Origin: an uncultured Paracoccus sp.
Lineage (GTDB): Bacteria > Pseudomonadota > Alphaproteobacteria > Rhodobacterales > Rhodobacteraceae
Direction: 5' to 3'
Assembly (NCBI RefSeq): GCF_947496875.1
Contig: NZ_CANMEH010000003.1
Location: 310,001-374,000, forward strand
Length of the DNA stretch: 64,000 bases
In this document: piece after piece, positions 9,395 through 18,010 of the stretch
Position numbering within the stretch: position 1 is the stretch's first letter
Layout: every line of letters starts with the position of its first letter
Notes under the pieces: generated by a model
The model's database searches: none
What the model saw: the letters and a program-made list of their open reading frames with translations, nothing else
Told to the model about the DNA's origin: nothing
Translations under genes and position numbers: made by a program

Positions 9395-9770
9395 GGCCGA
9401 GCAGATCGCCGAGCTCGGCAAGACCATTCCGGATTTCAAGGCCGGCGATACCGTCCGCGTCGGCTACAAGGTGACCGAAGGCACCCGAACCCGCGTGCAG
9501 AACTACGAAGGTGTCGTGATCAGCCGCAAGGGCGGCGACACCATTGCGGCGTCGTTCACCGTCCGCAAGATCTCGTTCGGCGAGGGCGTGGAACGGGTGT
9601 TCCCCCTGTACTCGACCAACGTCGAGTCGATCGAGGTGGTGCGCCGGGGCCGCGTGCGCCGCGCCAAGCTGTACTACCTGCGCGATCGTCGCGGCAAGTC
9701 CGCCCGGATCGCCGAGGTCACCAACTACAAGCCCAAGGCCGCCAAGCCCGGCGCCAACCCCCAAGCCTGA
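9372..9770 (+). CDS. rplS: 50S ribosomal protein L19
   Basis: Large-subunit protein bL19, which sits at the 30S-50S interface. 132 residues, close to the usual 115-130. The family text is clear: [32 protein letters not shown], and [17 protein letters not shown]. Its ATG lies inside the end of trmD, giving a 23-base overlap that suggests translational coupling. The C-terminal [13 protein letters not shown] is a typical basic tail. Confidence 0.97.
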   Translation: MNLIAQIEAEQIAELGKTIPDFKAGDTVRVGYKVTEGTRTRVQNYEGVVISRKGGDTIAASFTVRKISFGEGVERVFPLYSTNVESIEVVRRGRVRRAKLYYLRDRRGKSARIAEVTNYKPKAAKPGANPQA

Positions 9771-9781
9771 GGATCCGTGTC

Positions 9782-10003
9782 ATGAGAGCCGACATCCATC
9801 CCGATTATCACATGATCACCGTCAAGATGACGGACGGCACGACCTATCAGGTGCGTTCGACGTGGGGCAAGGAAGGCGACACCATGTCGCTGGACATCGA
9901 CCCGACCTCGCACCCGGCATGGACCGGCGGCACGTCCAAGCTGATGGACACCGGTGGTCGCGTGTCGAAGTTCAAGAACAAGTACGCCGGCCTGGGCTTC
10001 TGA
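9782..10003 (+). CDS. rpmE: 50S ribosomal protein L31, cysteine-free form
   Basis: A 73-residue bL31 ([19 protein letters not shown] at the start, [14 protein letters not shown] at the end). The four zinc-binding cysteines of the classical C+ form are absent: no Cys occurs in the protein. It therefore does not need zinc, as in many alphaproteobacteria. It follows rplS after 11 bases and ends the ribosomal cluster just before a strong terminator. Confidence 0.96.
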   Translation: MRADIHPDYHMITVKMTDGTTYQVRSTWGKEGDTMSLDIDPTSHPAWTGGTSKLMDTGGRVSKFKNKYAGLGF

Positions 10004-10052
10004 GCCGGGTTCGCGCGGCGATCTGCTGAACGCCGCGGCACGCTGGAATACA

Positions 10053-10079
10053 AAACGCCCCGCCAATGGCGGGGCGTTT
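10053..10079. terminator. Intrinsic terminator after rpmE
   Basis: A perfect 12-base-pair stem (AAACGCCCCGCC / GGCGGGGCGTTT) with a three-base AAT loop lies between the convergent rpmE and metallo-hydrolase genes. A residues on one side and T residues on the other make it suitable for both directions. Confidence 0.9.
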
Positions 10080-10104
10080 CGTTCTTCACTGTCAGCAAAC
10101 CCGA

Positions 10105-10992
10105 TCAGCCGCTGGATTTCGGCGGTTCGAACTTGTTCGCCGGAATCTTGAAGTAGCTGTTCCCGTCCGACTCTGGCGTCGGCAGGCGACCGCCGCGGAT
10201 ATTGACCCGAAGCGCGTGCAGCATGCGGTCCGGCAGGTTCAGCGTCTTGTCCCGCGCAGTGCGCGTGGCAACAAATTCGTCGCGCCCGATCCCGTCCTTG
10301 ACGTGCACATTGGTCAGTCGGTGCTCGGCAACCGTCGCCATGTAGGTGGGTGGCGCGCCCTTTTCCGGATAGTCGTGGCCGATATGCAGCCGGGTTTCCC
10401 CCGGCAGATCGAGAATGGCGCGGATCGAGTTCCAGAGCTGCCCGGCGTCGCCCCCCGGAAAATCCGCCCGGCTGGTGCCCGACGCCGGCATCATCAGCGT
10501 GTCGTGAACAAACGCCGCATCACCGGCGACATAGGTGATCGACGCAAGCGTGTGGCCTGGCGAGAACATCACCTTGACCGGGATGTTGCCGATGCTGAAC
10601 TCCTCGCCCTCGGCGAACAGACGGTCCCACTGGCTGCCATCCGCCGGCAACTCACCATCGTTGTAGATGCCCTTCCACAGCTTCTGCACCTCGACGACCT
10701 TCTCTCCGATCGCGCGCGGCACGCCCCCGAGCTTGTCGGACAGATAGACGGCGGCGGTGAAGTGGTCGGCGTGGGGATGGGTATCCAGGATCCACTCGAT
10801 CTCGATCCCCTGCTCGCGCACATAATCCAGCATCTTGTCGGCATCCGTGGTGCTGGTCGACCCCGACTTGGCACAGAAGTTCCACACGGGATCGACGATC
10901 GCCCCCTTCATCGTGTCCGGATCGTGGAACACGTATTGCAGGCTGCCGGTGGGCCGGTCGAAAAACGCCCGTACGATGGGACTGACGGTCAT
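10105..10992 (-). CDS. MBL-fold hydrolase, persulfide dioxygenase-like (ETHE1/Blh type)
   Basis: A 295-residue metallo-beta-lactamase-fold protein. The metal motif THPHADH (HxHxDH) is at about residues 65-71, followed by SPGHTLASITYV (third ligand His) and 'LHIGHDYPEKG' near residue 210. The THPHADHFTA context, GHTLAS and GHDYP resemble ETHE1-type persulfide dioxygenases (glutathione persulfide to sulfite) more than glyoxalase II. The start at 10992 has a GAGGAG site; a second in-frame methionine further upstream lies in the AT-rich control region. It is divergent from mipZ. No sulfide:quinone reductase, rhodanese or regulator lies nearby, so the substrate call is inference. Confidence 0.8.
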   Translation of the reverse strand: MTVSPIVRAFFDRPTGSLQYVFHDPDTMKGAIVDPVWNFCAKSGSTSTTDADKMLDYVREQGIEIEWILDTHPHADHFTAAVYLSDKLGGVPRAIGEKVVEVQKLWKGIYNDGELPADGSQWDRLFAEGEEFSIGNIPVKVMFSPGHTLASITYVAGDAAFVHDTLMMPASGTSRADFPGGDAGQLWNSIRAILDLPGETRLHIGHDYPEKGAPPTYMATVAEHRLTNVHVKDGIGRDEFVATRTARDKTLNLPDRMLHALRVNIRGGRLPTPESDGNSYFKIPANKFEPPKSSG

Positions 10993-11011
10993 GGGAGCTC
11001 CTCTCGTGTAA

Positions 11012-11029
11012 ATATTCACGATTGCATAT
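11012..11029. promoter_or_regulatory. AT-rich pseudo-palindrome, possible operator
   Basis: In an otherwise GC-rich window, this 18-base element reads ATATTCA-CGAT-TGCATAT, with seven-base arms that match except for one pair. It sits 20 bases upstream of the MBL hydrolase start, inside the divergent mipZ gap. Its size and form resemble sites of small ArsR-family repressors that control sulfide-oxidation genes (BigR/SqrR group). The regulator is not in the window and the link is inference. Confidence 0.35.
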
Positions 11030-11115
11030 GTGATAGAAGCGCCCGGGCCACAACCCCCGGCCGGGTTTCAACGCTTCGTCGGGATGACTAAGGTCTGCCC
11101 GAGCAGGGGAATCGC

Positions 11116-11898
11116 GTGGCGCATATCATCGTCGTCGGTAACGAAAAGGGCGGGTCTGGCAAATCCACGACCTCGATGCATGTTGCGACCGCGCTGGCGC
11201 GGATGGGCCACCGGGTGGGCGCGCTGGACCTGGACGTGCGGCAGCGCAGCTTCGGCCGCTACCTGGAAAATCGTGCGGCCTTTCTGGCGCGCGAAGGGCT
11301 GGATCTGCCCACGCCACGGTTGGCGGACCTGTCACGCGACGTCGCCCAGGGCGAGGACCCGCTGTCGGCGGCGATGGCCAGTCTGGACGACGTCTGCGAT
11401 TTCATCCTGATCGACTGCCCCGGGTCGCACACCCGGCTCAGCCAGATGGCGCACGCGCTGGCCGACACGCTGATCACCCCGATGAACGACAGTTTCATCG
11501 ACTTTGACCTGCTGGCCCGCATGGCACCCGACGGCAAGGTGCTGGGACCGTCCATCTATGCAGAGATGGTCTGGAACGCGCGTCAGCTGCGCGGACAGGC
11601 CGGTGCCGGGCCGATCGACTGGCTGGTTCTGCGCAATCGTCTTGGTACCCAGGAAATGCACAACAAGCGCAAGGTCGGCAGCGCGCTGACCAGCCTGTCG
11701 CGCCGGATCGGCTTTCGGGTGGCCGCAGGCTTTGCCGAGCGGGTCATCTTCCGCGAACTGTTCCCCCGTGGCCTGACCCTGCTGGACCTGCGCGACATCG
11801 GGACGACACAGCTGTCCATGTCGAACATCGCGGCACGGCAGGAATTGCGCGACCTCATCACGGAACTGCGACTGCCCGGTGTTGACGCAAGGTTTTGA
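11116..11898 (+). CDS. mipZ: Division-plane positioning ATPase MipZ
   Basis: A ParA/MinD-superfamily ATPase. In Caulobacter and relatives MipZ forms a gradient from the chromosome origin complex and blocks FtsZ assembly near the poles. 260 residues. The deviant Walker A box NEKGGSGKSTT is at residues 8-18, followed by the characteristic 'GALDLDVRQRSFGRYLENR' and the Walker B region DFILIDCPGSHTRLS. The RQRS-x-x-RYLENR segment separates MipZ from ordinary ParA. The GTG start at 11116 is preceded by AGGGGA. It stands alone, divergent from the MBL hydrolase and 79 bases before the efflux operon. Confidence 0.93.
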   Translation: MAHIIVVGNEKGGSGKSTTSMHVATALARMGHRVGALDLDVRQRSFGRYLENRAAFLAREGLDLPTPRLADLSRDVAQGEDPLSAAMASLDDVCDFILIDCPGSHTRLSQMAHALADTLITPMNDSFIDFDLLARMAPDGKVLGPSIYAEMVWNARQLRGQAGAGPIDWLVLRNRLGTQEMHNKRKVGSALTSLSRRIGFRVAAGFAERVIFRELFPRGLTLLDLRDIGTTQLSMSNIAARQELRDLITELRLPGVDARF

Positions 11899-11977
11899 CC
11901 GGACGACGGCGGCCGGCTCCATTGTTGGACAGCCCCTGCGTTGTTAGGTTGGCGTGGCAACTTGAACCGGATTTCGG

Positions 11978-13348
11978 ATGTCACCTCACCTGCGCTTGGC
12001 TGCCCTGCTGCTGGCCGTGGGCGCTTGGTCGGCCGGTTTGCCGATGGCGGGCGGCCTTGCGGGTGCCGCGCGGGCAGAGGATGCGCCCCCGGCCGCGAGT
12101 TCAGCGGAGATCGTGCCGACGGTGACCGTGACCCCCGCCAGTCGCGAGCCGGTGGAGGAACGCGTGCCCCTCTCCGGGACACTGGTCGCCCGGCAAGAGG
12201 TGCAAGTCTATCCGCAGGTTTCGGGATACGAGGTGACCGAGCTTCTGGCCGAGGTCGGTGACCGGGTCGAGCAGGGCCAGCCGCTGGCCCGGCTGTCCGA
12301 CGCCACGCTGTCGGCCCAGCTGGCCCAGGCAGAGGCCGAGCATGCCCGGGCGCAGGCGAGCATCAGCCAGGCCGAGAGCCAGATCGCCAGCACCGCCGCC
12401 GCCGCCGAACAGGCCGCCACGGCGCTGGACCGCGCCCAGCGTCTGAAGGACAGCGGCAACGCGCCGCAGGCCACGCTGGATCAGGCCATCGCGGCCGAGG
12501 CATCGGCCACGGCGGCAGCGGCGTCCGCCCGCGACGGGCTGACGGTCGCGCGCGCCGGGCTGGCCCAGGCTGACGCCGCGCTGATGATCGCGCGCCTGAA
12601 CCTGGAACGGACCACGATCAGGGCACCTGTCGCGGCGCTGGTCACCGAGCGGAACGTCCAGTTGGGCGCATTGTCGGGTGGCGCGACGACGCCGATGTTC
12701 CGGCTGATCGCGAACGGCGAGATCGAGATGGAGGGCGAGGTTCTGGAGACAGCGCTGGCCGGTCTGCAGGTGAGCGACCCGGCCGAGCTCTCGGCGGCCG
12801 GGGTGGGCCCCATCACCGGCGAGGTGCGCCTGATCCCGGCCAGCGTCGATCCGGTGACGCGGCTGGGCATCGTCCGGGTGTCGCTGCCCCAGGACGAGCG
12901 GCTGCGCATCGGCCTGTTCGCCAGCGGCTGGCTGATCCTTGACCGGCGAGAGGCGGTCACGGTCCCCGCCACGGCGGTGCTCGCCGACAGCGGCGGCGAC
13001 CGGGTACAGGTGGTCCGCGACGGGCGGGTCGAAACCCGCGTCGTCCGGGCCGGGGTGTTGTGGAACGGCAGGCGCGAGATCCTGGAGGGTCTGACCGAGG
13101 GCGAATTGGTGATGCTGCGCGCCGGCGCCTTCTTCCGCGATGGCGACCCGGTCCGACCGGTCGACGAGGTCCAGGCTGCCCGGCTGACGGCCGGTGAACT
13201 CACGACGCCGCCCGGAGCGACCGGTGCGGCAGGGGGTTCCGGCGGCATGTCCGCCCAGGCTGCATCCGTGACCACGGCAGCGGCCCAAGGTCCGACGACG
13301 GCAAACAGCCCGGGAGACGCAGGCGCGGACGTGACGGGGCAACCATGA
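11978..13348 (+). CDS. RND efflux pump periplasmic adaptor (HlyD/MFP family)
   Basis: A 456-residue membrane-fusion protein that links an inner-membrane RND pump to an outer-membrane channel. The N-terminus has a signal peptide-like segment (RLAALLLAVGAWSAG, then Ala-rich). Next come a beta-barrel/lipoyl half (QEVQVYPQVSGYEVTELL), a long alpha-helical hairpin rich in Ala/Gln/Glu at about residues 105-205, the return lipoyl half (ERTTIRAPVAALVTERNVQ), and a beta domain. A ~60-residue Ala/Gly/Thr tail is probably disordered. The start has a weak ribosome site. Thirteen bases separate it from the permease, so the two form an operon. No outer-membrane channel or regulator gene is present here. 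Confidence 0.92.
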   Translation: MSPHLRLAALLLAVGAWSAGLPMAGGLAGAARAEDAPPAASSAEIVPTVTVTPASREPVEERVPLSGTLVARQEVQVYPQVSGYEVTELLAEVGDRVEQGQPLARLSDATLSAQLAQAEAEHARAQASISQAESQIASTAAAAEQAATALDRAQRLKDSGNAPQATLDQAIAAEASATAAAASARDGLTVARAGLAQADAALMIARLNLERTTIRAPVAALVTERNVQLGALSGGATTPMFRLIANGEIEMEGEVLETALAGLQVSDPAELSAAGVGPITGEVRLIPASVDPVTRLGIVRVSLPQDERLRIGLFASGWLILDRREAVTVPATAVLADSGGDRVQVVRDGRVETRVVRAGVLWNGRREILEGLTEGELVMLRAGAFFRDGDPVRPVDEVQAARLTAGELTTPPGATGAAGGSGGMSAQAASVTTAAAQGPTTANSPGDAGADVTGQP

Positions 13349-13361
13349 AGACGGGGCGACC

Positions 13362-16300
13362 ATGAACCTGTCAACCTGGTCGATCCGTCACCCGGTGCCG
13401 CCCATCGCCATCTTTCTGGTTCTGCTGATCGTCGGGGCGGTGAGCTTCCTTCGCCTGCCGGTCACGGCGATGCCGAACGTTGACTTGCCCATCGTCACTG
13501 TGACCGTCGGGCAGCCCGGTGCGGGGCCCAGCGAACTCGTGTCCCAGGTCGCGCGACCCATCGAGGATTCGATCGCGGCCGTGACGGGGGTGCGCCACAT
13601 CAGCACGACCGCGATGGACAGCGCGTTGACCATCACCGTCGAGTTCGAGCTGGAAACCGACAGCGACCGCGCCCTGAACGACGTCAAGGACGCCGTGTCG
13701 AACGTGCGATCCGACCTGCCGGACTCGATCCTCGAGCCGATCGTCCGACGCCTCGACGTGACCGGGATGCCCATCCTGACCTATGCGGTCAGCGACCAGA
13801 CCCGCTCGATCGAGGACCTGTCGACGTTCGTCGACGATGTGATCGGCCGAGAGCTGTCCACGGTTGACGGGGTTGGCAAGACCAGCCGGATCGGGGGCGC
13901 CGACCGGGAGATCAAGGTCGACCTCGATCCCGACCGGATGCTGGCCCTTGGCCTGACGGCCGCTGACGTGTCCGGTCAGCTCAGGCTGCGCAACATCGAT
14001 ATGGGTGGCGGCCGCGGCGATCTGGCGGGCAAGGAATTCTCGATCCGGACGCTCGGATCCGCCGACACGGTCGCGCAGCTCGCCGCGACCCCCATCACCA
14101 TCGGTGGCGGCCGCACCGTCCGGCTGGACCAGTTGGGCGAGGTCGTCGACGGGGCAAGCGAGCAGCGGACCTTTGCCCTGCTGGACGGGCGTCCGGTGGT
14201 GGCATTCGGCGTGTACCGGGCTACGGGGCAGTCCGACCTGCTCGCGGGGGACGGCACCAAGGAACGGCTTGCCGAGATCGCCGCGCGCTATCCGAACACC
14301 CGGATCACCCTGATCGACGATTCCACGACCTACACCTCGCAGAGCTATCATTCGGCCATGGACACGCTCCTCGAGGGGGCGGCACTGGCGGTGATTGTGG
14401 TGCTGCTGTTCCTGCGGAACTGGCGCGCGACGCTGATCGCCGCGACGGCCCTGCCCTTGTCCGTGATCCCGACCTTCTTCGTGATGGACATGCTCGGCTT
14501 CACCCTGAACGGGATCAGTCTGCTGGGGATCACGCTCGTCACCGGCATCTTGGTCGACGACGCGATCGTCGAGATCGAGAACATCGTCCGGCATATCCAG
14601 ATGGGTGCCCCGGCCTATGAGGCGGCCGAGGAGGCGGCGGTCGAGATCGGCACGACGGTGATCGCGATCAGCTTTTCGATCGTCGCGGTGTTCGCACCGG
14701 TCAGCTTCATGGGGGGAATTGCCGGACAATATTTCAAGCAGTTCGGCCTGACGGTCGCCGTGGCCGTCCTGTTCTCGCTGCTGACCGCCCGCATCATCAC
14801 GCCGATGCTCGCTGCCTACTTCATGCGCAGCGGTGGCCATGCGCACGAGGCGCGGGACGGTTTCGTGATGCGCGGGCTGATGCGTGTCCTGCGCTGGACC
14901 ATGCGGCACCGCCTTGTCACGCTGCTGCTGGGGCTGGGCGTGTTTGCCGGATCGATCTATTCGGCGACGCTGCTGCCCACCGAGTTCATGGCGCCGTCTG
15001 ATCAGGGCCGCAGCCAGATCCAGCTGGAACTGCCGCCGGGCGCCACCGTCAGCCAGACCGAGGACATGGCGCGCAGCCTGTCTGCAAGGTTTGCCGAGGT
15101 GCCCGAAGTGCAGTCGGTGTTTGTCGAGGGCGGTGCCACCGAGGTGTCCAAGGCCCGGCTGATGGTCAATTACGGCAAGAAGGACACCCGCGAGCGGTCT
15201 CAGTTCGAGATCGAGGATCAGCTGAAACGAGAACTTGCGGACACCCCCGACGTCCGGCTGAACTTCCAGAACCAGGAAGGCGGCAACGACCTGTCGATCA
15301 GCGTTCTGGCGGATAGCGAAGAGGCTGCAGCGCAGGCAGCTGACCGCCTGGCGGCCGAGATGAAGCAGCTGGGGTCCCTGGAAGGGGTGACCTCGTCGTC
15401 CAACCTGCGACGCCCCGAGATCCAGATCCGCCCGCGCGACGAGATCGCCGCGCAACTCGGCGTGTCGGCCAGCACCCTCGCCCAGACGCTGCTGGTCGCC
15501 ACGCTGGGCGACAGCGAGGCGAACCTGGCGAAGTTCAACGCGGGTGACGAACAGGTCCCGATCGTCGTGCGCCTGAACGAGGCGGCGCGACAGGATCTGA
15601 TGAAGTGCCAGAACCTGCGCGTCCCGTCGTCAGCCGGACAGGTGCCGCTGTTCGCGGTGGCGGATGTGACCCTGTCCGCCGGCGCGACACAGATCGAGCG
15701 TTATGACCGCCGCTACAAGACCAGCGTGTCGGCCAACCTGACGGACGGCGCGGTCCTGGGGCCGGTCTCGGCCGAGGTGCAGGCGCTGCAGGATCGGATC
15801 GATCTGCCGCCCGGCACCGAATTCGAAAGCTCCGGCGACGCCGAGATCATGGGCGAGGTGTTCAGCGCCTTCGGCACGGCGATGGGCGCGGGCGTCCTGC
15901 TGGTCTACGTCGTACTGGTGCTGCTGTTCCACAGCTTCGTGACCCCGATCTCGATCCTGCTGTCGCTGCCCCTGGCCATCGGCGGCGCCATCCTGGCGCT
16001 GTACGTCACCGGCTATGCCATCGGCATGCCAGTGGTGATCGGGTTCCTGATGCTGATCGGCATCGTCACCAAGAACGCGATCATGCTGGTCGAATTCGCG
16101 CTGGCGGCGATGGAGGCTGGGGCTACCAAGCGGGACGCAATCCTCGATGCGGTCCACAAGCGCGCCCGACCGATCATCATGACCACCATCGCCATGGCCG
16201 CCGGCATGCTGCCCTCCGCGCTGTCCACCGCCGAAGGGTCCGAGTTCCGGTCCCCGATGGCCATTGCGGTGATCGGCGGGCTGTTGCTGTCGACGCTGCT

Positions 16301-16421
16301 GTCGCTGCTGTTCGTGCCGTCGCTGTTCTCGATCCTGCACGGTCTGCAGCGGCGGCTTGGCGGCTGGATCAGCCGACGGATCGGATTGAACCGCGCAACC
16401 GAACCGCAGCCCGCTGAATAG
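13362..16421 (+). CDS. RND-family efflux permease
   Basis: A 1019-residue, proton-driven inner-membrane exporter of the AcrB/MexF class. It has two repeats of six membrane helices separated by large periplasmic domains. Proton-relay residues are present: the double Asp in TLVTGILVDDAIVEIEN (helix 4) and the Lys in GIVTKNAIMLVEF (helix 10). The start (TWSIRHPVPPIAIFLVLLIV) and the 'LPVTAMPNVDLPIVTVT' segment are typical. Substrate range cannot be read. It is co-transcribed with the adaptor. A single Cys in the periplasmic domain (MKCQNLRVPS) is a minor oddity. The gene is convergent with pdhC. Confidence 0.95.
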   Translation: MNLSTWSIRHPVPPIAIFLVLLIVGAVSFLRLPVTAMPNVDLPIVTVTVGQPGAGPSELVSQVARPIEDSIAAVTGVRHISTTAMDSALTITVEFELETDSDRALNDVKDAVSNVRSDLPDSILEPIVRRLDVTGMPILTYAVSDQTRSIEDLSTFVDDVIGRELSTVDGVGKTSRIGGADREIKVDLDPDRMLALGLTAADVSGQLRLRNIDMGGGRGDLAGKEFSIRTLGSADTVAQLAATPITIGGGRTVRLDQLGEVVDGASEQRTFALLDGRPVVAFGVYRATGQSDLLAGDGTKERLAEIAARYPNTRITLIDDSTTYTSQSYHSAMDTLLEGAALAVIVVLLFLRNWRATLIAATALPLSVIPTFFVMDMLGFTLNGISLLGITLVTGILVDDAIVEIENIVRHIQMGAPAYEAAEEAAVEIGTTVIAISFSIVAVFAPVSFMGGIAGQYFKQFGLTVAVAVLFSLLTARIITPMLAAYFMRSGGHAHEARDGFVMRGLMRVLRWTMRHRLVTLLLGLGVFAGSIYSATLLPTEFMAPSDQGRSQIQLELPPGATVSQTEDMARSLSARFAEVPEVQSVFVEGGATEVSKARLMVNYGKKDTRERSQFEIEDQLKRELADTPDVRLNFQNQEGGNDLSISVLADSEEAAAQAADRLAAEMKQLGSLEGVTSSSNLRRPEIQIRPRDEIAAQLGVSASTLAQTLLVATLGDSEANLAKFNAGDEQVPIVVRLNEAARQDLMKCQNLRVPSSAGQVPLFAVADVTLSAGATQIERYDRRYKTSVSANLTDGAVLGPVSAEVQALQDRIDLPPGTEFESSGDAEIMGEVFSAFGTAMGAGVLLVYVVLVLLFHSFVTPISILLSLPLAIGGAILALYVTGYAIGMPVVIGFLMLIGIVTKNAIMLVEFALAAMEAGATKRDAILDAVHKRARPIIMTTIAMAAGMLPSALSTAEGSEFRSPMAIAVIGGLLLSTLLSLLFVPSLFSILHGLQRRLGGWISRRIGLNRATEPQPAE

Positions 16422-16596
16422 CAGCGGAGCGTGTGACTGGGCCCTTATACCGGCGCCCCAATTGCCTGCTGCCCACCAGAACACCTGCAGGGGCTGGCGA
16501 CGGCGATTGCGGAATGCAGCGGTGGAACGCCGGAACCCGCCCGCTGATCTTGGAAGCGACCTGACGGTCAATCAAGTGCCGTAATAACGCTCCCGG

Positions 16597-17997
16597 TTAG
16601 GCGAGCATGCCGATCGGATTTTCCAGATGCTCGACGATAGCCGCCAGCAGCTGCGCCCCCAAGGCGCCGTCGATGACGCGGTGATCCACGGACAGCGTCA
16701 TCGACATCACGTTGCGGATGACGACGGCACCGTCCTCGACGACCGGGGTCTGGATCCCGGTGCCGACCGCAAGGATCGCACCGTGCGGCGGGTTGATGAC
16801 GGCGTCAAAATTCTCGATCCCGAACATCCCGAGATTCGAGATCGCAAAGCTGCCGCCCTGATATTCGTGCGGCGCGAGCTTCTTCGACTTGGCGCGGCCG
16901 GCCAGGTCCTTCATCTCGGCGGACAAGGTGGATAGCGTCTTCTTGTCGGCATCCTTCAGGACCGGGGTGAAAAGCCCGCCTTCCACGGCGACGGCAACGG
17001 CGACGTCGGACGGCTTCAGCTTGATGATCCGGTCGCCAGCCCAGACCGCATTCGCGTCCGGCACCTGCTGCAGCGCCAGCGCGCAGGCCTTGATGATAAA
17101 GTCGTTGACCGACAGTTTCACATTGCGGGACTGAAGCTGCGCGTTCAGGGTCGCGCGGAACTCCATCAGCGCGTCCAGCTTCGCGCTGCGGCGCAGATAG
17201 AAATGCGGAATGGTCTGCTTTGCCTCGCCCAGACGCGCGGCGATGGTGCGGCGCATGCCGTCCAGCGTCACCTCCTCGGTGTCGCGCCCCTCGAGCATCT
17301 TGCGCACGGTCTCGTAGCCCATGCCCTGCGGGGCGGCGGCGGCCGCAGCAGCCCGGGCCGGCGCCTGGACCTCCGATACGGCCTCGGCTTGCGGCGTCGC
17401 CTTGGCGGCAGCCGCGCTGGGCTGCGCCTTGTCGACATCGGCCCGAACGATCCGGCCGTTCGGCCCGGATCCGCTGATCGCCGCCAGATCGATCCCCCGC
17501 TCTGCCGCGATACGGCGTGCCAGCGGGGACGCGAAGATGCGATCGCCCTTGTCGCGAGGGGCAGGCGATGCAGTCCGTTGGTCAGATTTGGCCGTATCCT
17601 GCGCGTCGGCCTGACCATCGGCCGACCGGGGCGCGTCGGCGTTTCCGCCGTAACCCTTGGCGGGACCGTCTTCGGCAACGGGCGCGGACGCGGACGCGGA
17701 CTGGTCAGGCGCGGAAGTCGAGACACCGACGGAGTCCGCCGCGTCGGCGCTTTCCCCCTCCTCCAGCAGAACCGCGATCGGGGTGTTCACCTTCACGCCC
17801 TGGGTCCCCTCGGCAACCATGATCTTGCCGATGGTCCCCTCGTCGACGGCCTCGAATTCCATCGTCGCCTTGTCGGTCTCGATCTCGGCCAGCACGTCGC
17901 CGGACTTGACCTCGTCGCCTTCCTTGACCAGCCACTTGGCCAGCGTCCCCTCTTCCATCGTGGGGGACAGGGCGGGCATCAGGATTTCCGTTGGCAT
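16597..17997 (-). CDS. pdhC: Pyruvate dehydrogenase complex E2, dihydrolipoamide acetyltransferase
   Basis: E2 core of the pyruvate dehydrogenase complex; transfers acetyl groups from lipoyl-lysine to CoA. 466 residues: one N-terminal lipoyl domain (lipoylated Lys in [10 protein letters not shown] at about 43), an Ala/Ser/Pro linker, a peripheral subunit-binding domain ([20 protein letters not shown], residues ~155-190), another linker, and the catalytic domain with the HxxxDG motif in [16 protein letters not shown] near the C-terminus. GGGAGGG precedes the ATG. It is last in the pdhA-pdhB-pdhC operon, 13 bases after pdhB. An E3 (lipoamide dehydrogenase) gene, often next, is not here. Confidence 0.97.
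   Translation of the reverse strand: MPTEILMPALSPTMEEGTLAKWLVKEGDEVKSGDVLAEIETDKATMEFEAVDEGTIGKIMVAEGTQGVKVNTPIAVLLEEGESADAADSVGVSTSAPDQSASASAPVAEDGPAKGYGGNADAPRSADGQADAQDTAKSDQRTASPAPRDKGDRIFASPLARRIAAERGIDLAAISGSGPNGRIVRADVDKAQPSAAAAKATPQAEAVSEVQAPARAAAAAAAPQGMGYETVRKMLEGRDTEEVTLDGMRRTIAARLGEAKQTIPHFYLRRSAKLDALMEFRATLNAQLQSRNVKLSVNDFIIKACALALQQVPDANAVWAGDRIIKLKPSDVAVAVAVEGGLFTPVLKDADKKTLSTLSAEMKDLAGRAKSKKLAPHEYQGGSFAISNLGMFGIENFDAVINPPHGAILAVGTGIQTPVVEDGAVVIRNVMSMTLSVDHRVIDGALGAQLLAAIVEHLENPIGMLA
17761..17997 (-). repeat. Lipoyl-domain repeat copy in pdhC
   Basis: The 5' ~240 bases of pdhC are nearly the same as the 5' end of pdhB (19204-19444); only scattered bases differ. The two encoded ~80-residue lipoyl domains differ at just a few positions. 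This is a direct repeat inside one operon about 1.4 kb apart. Confidence 0.9.
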
Positions 17998-18010
17998 CTC
18001 GTGCCCTCCC

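Noticed and set aside
13371..15455. A 694-codon minus-strand open frame.
   Set aside because: Antisense to the RND permease, which has all its catalytic residues in the plus frame.
16422..16596. A possible lpd (E3) remnant or terminator after pdhC.
   Set aside because: No reading frame or T-tailed hairpin could be supported in these 175 bases.
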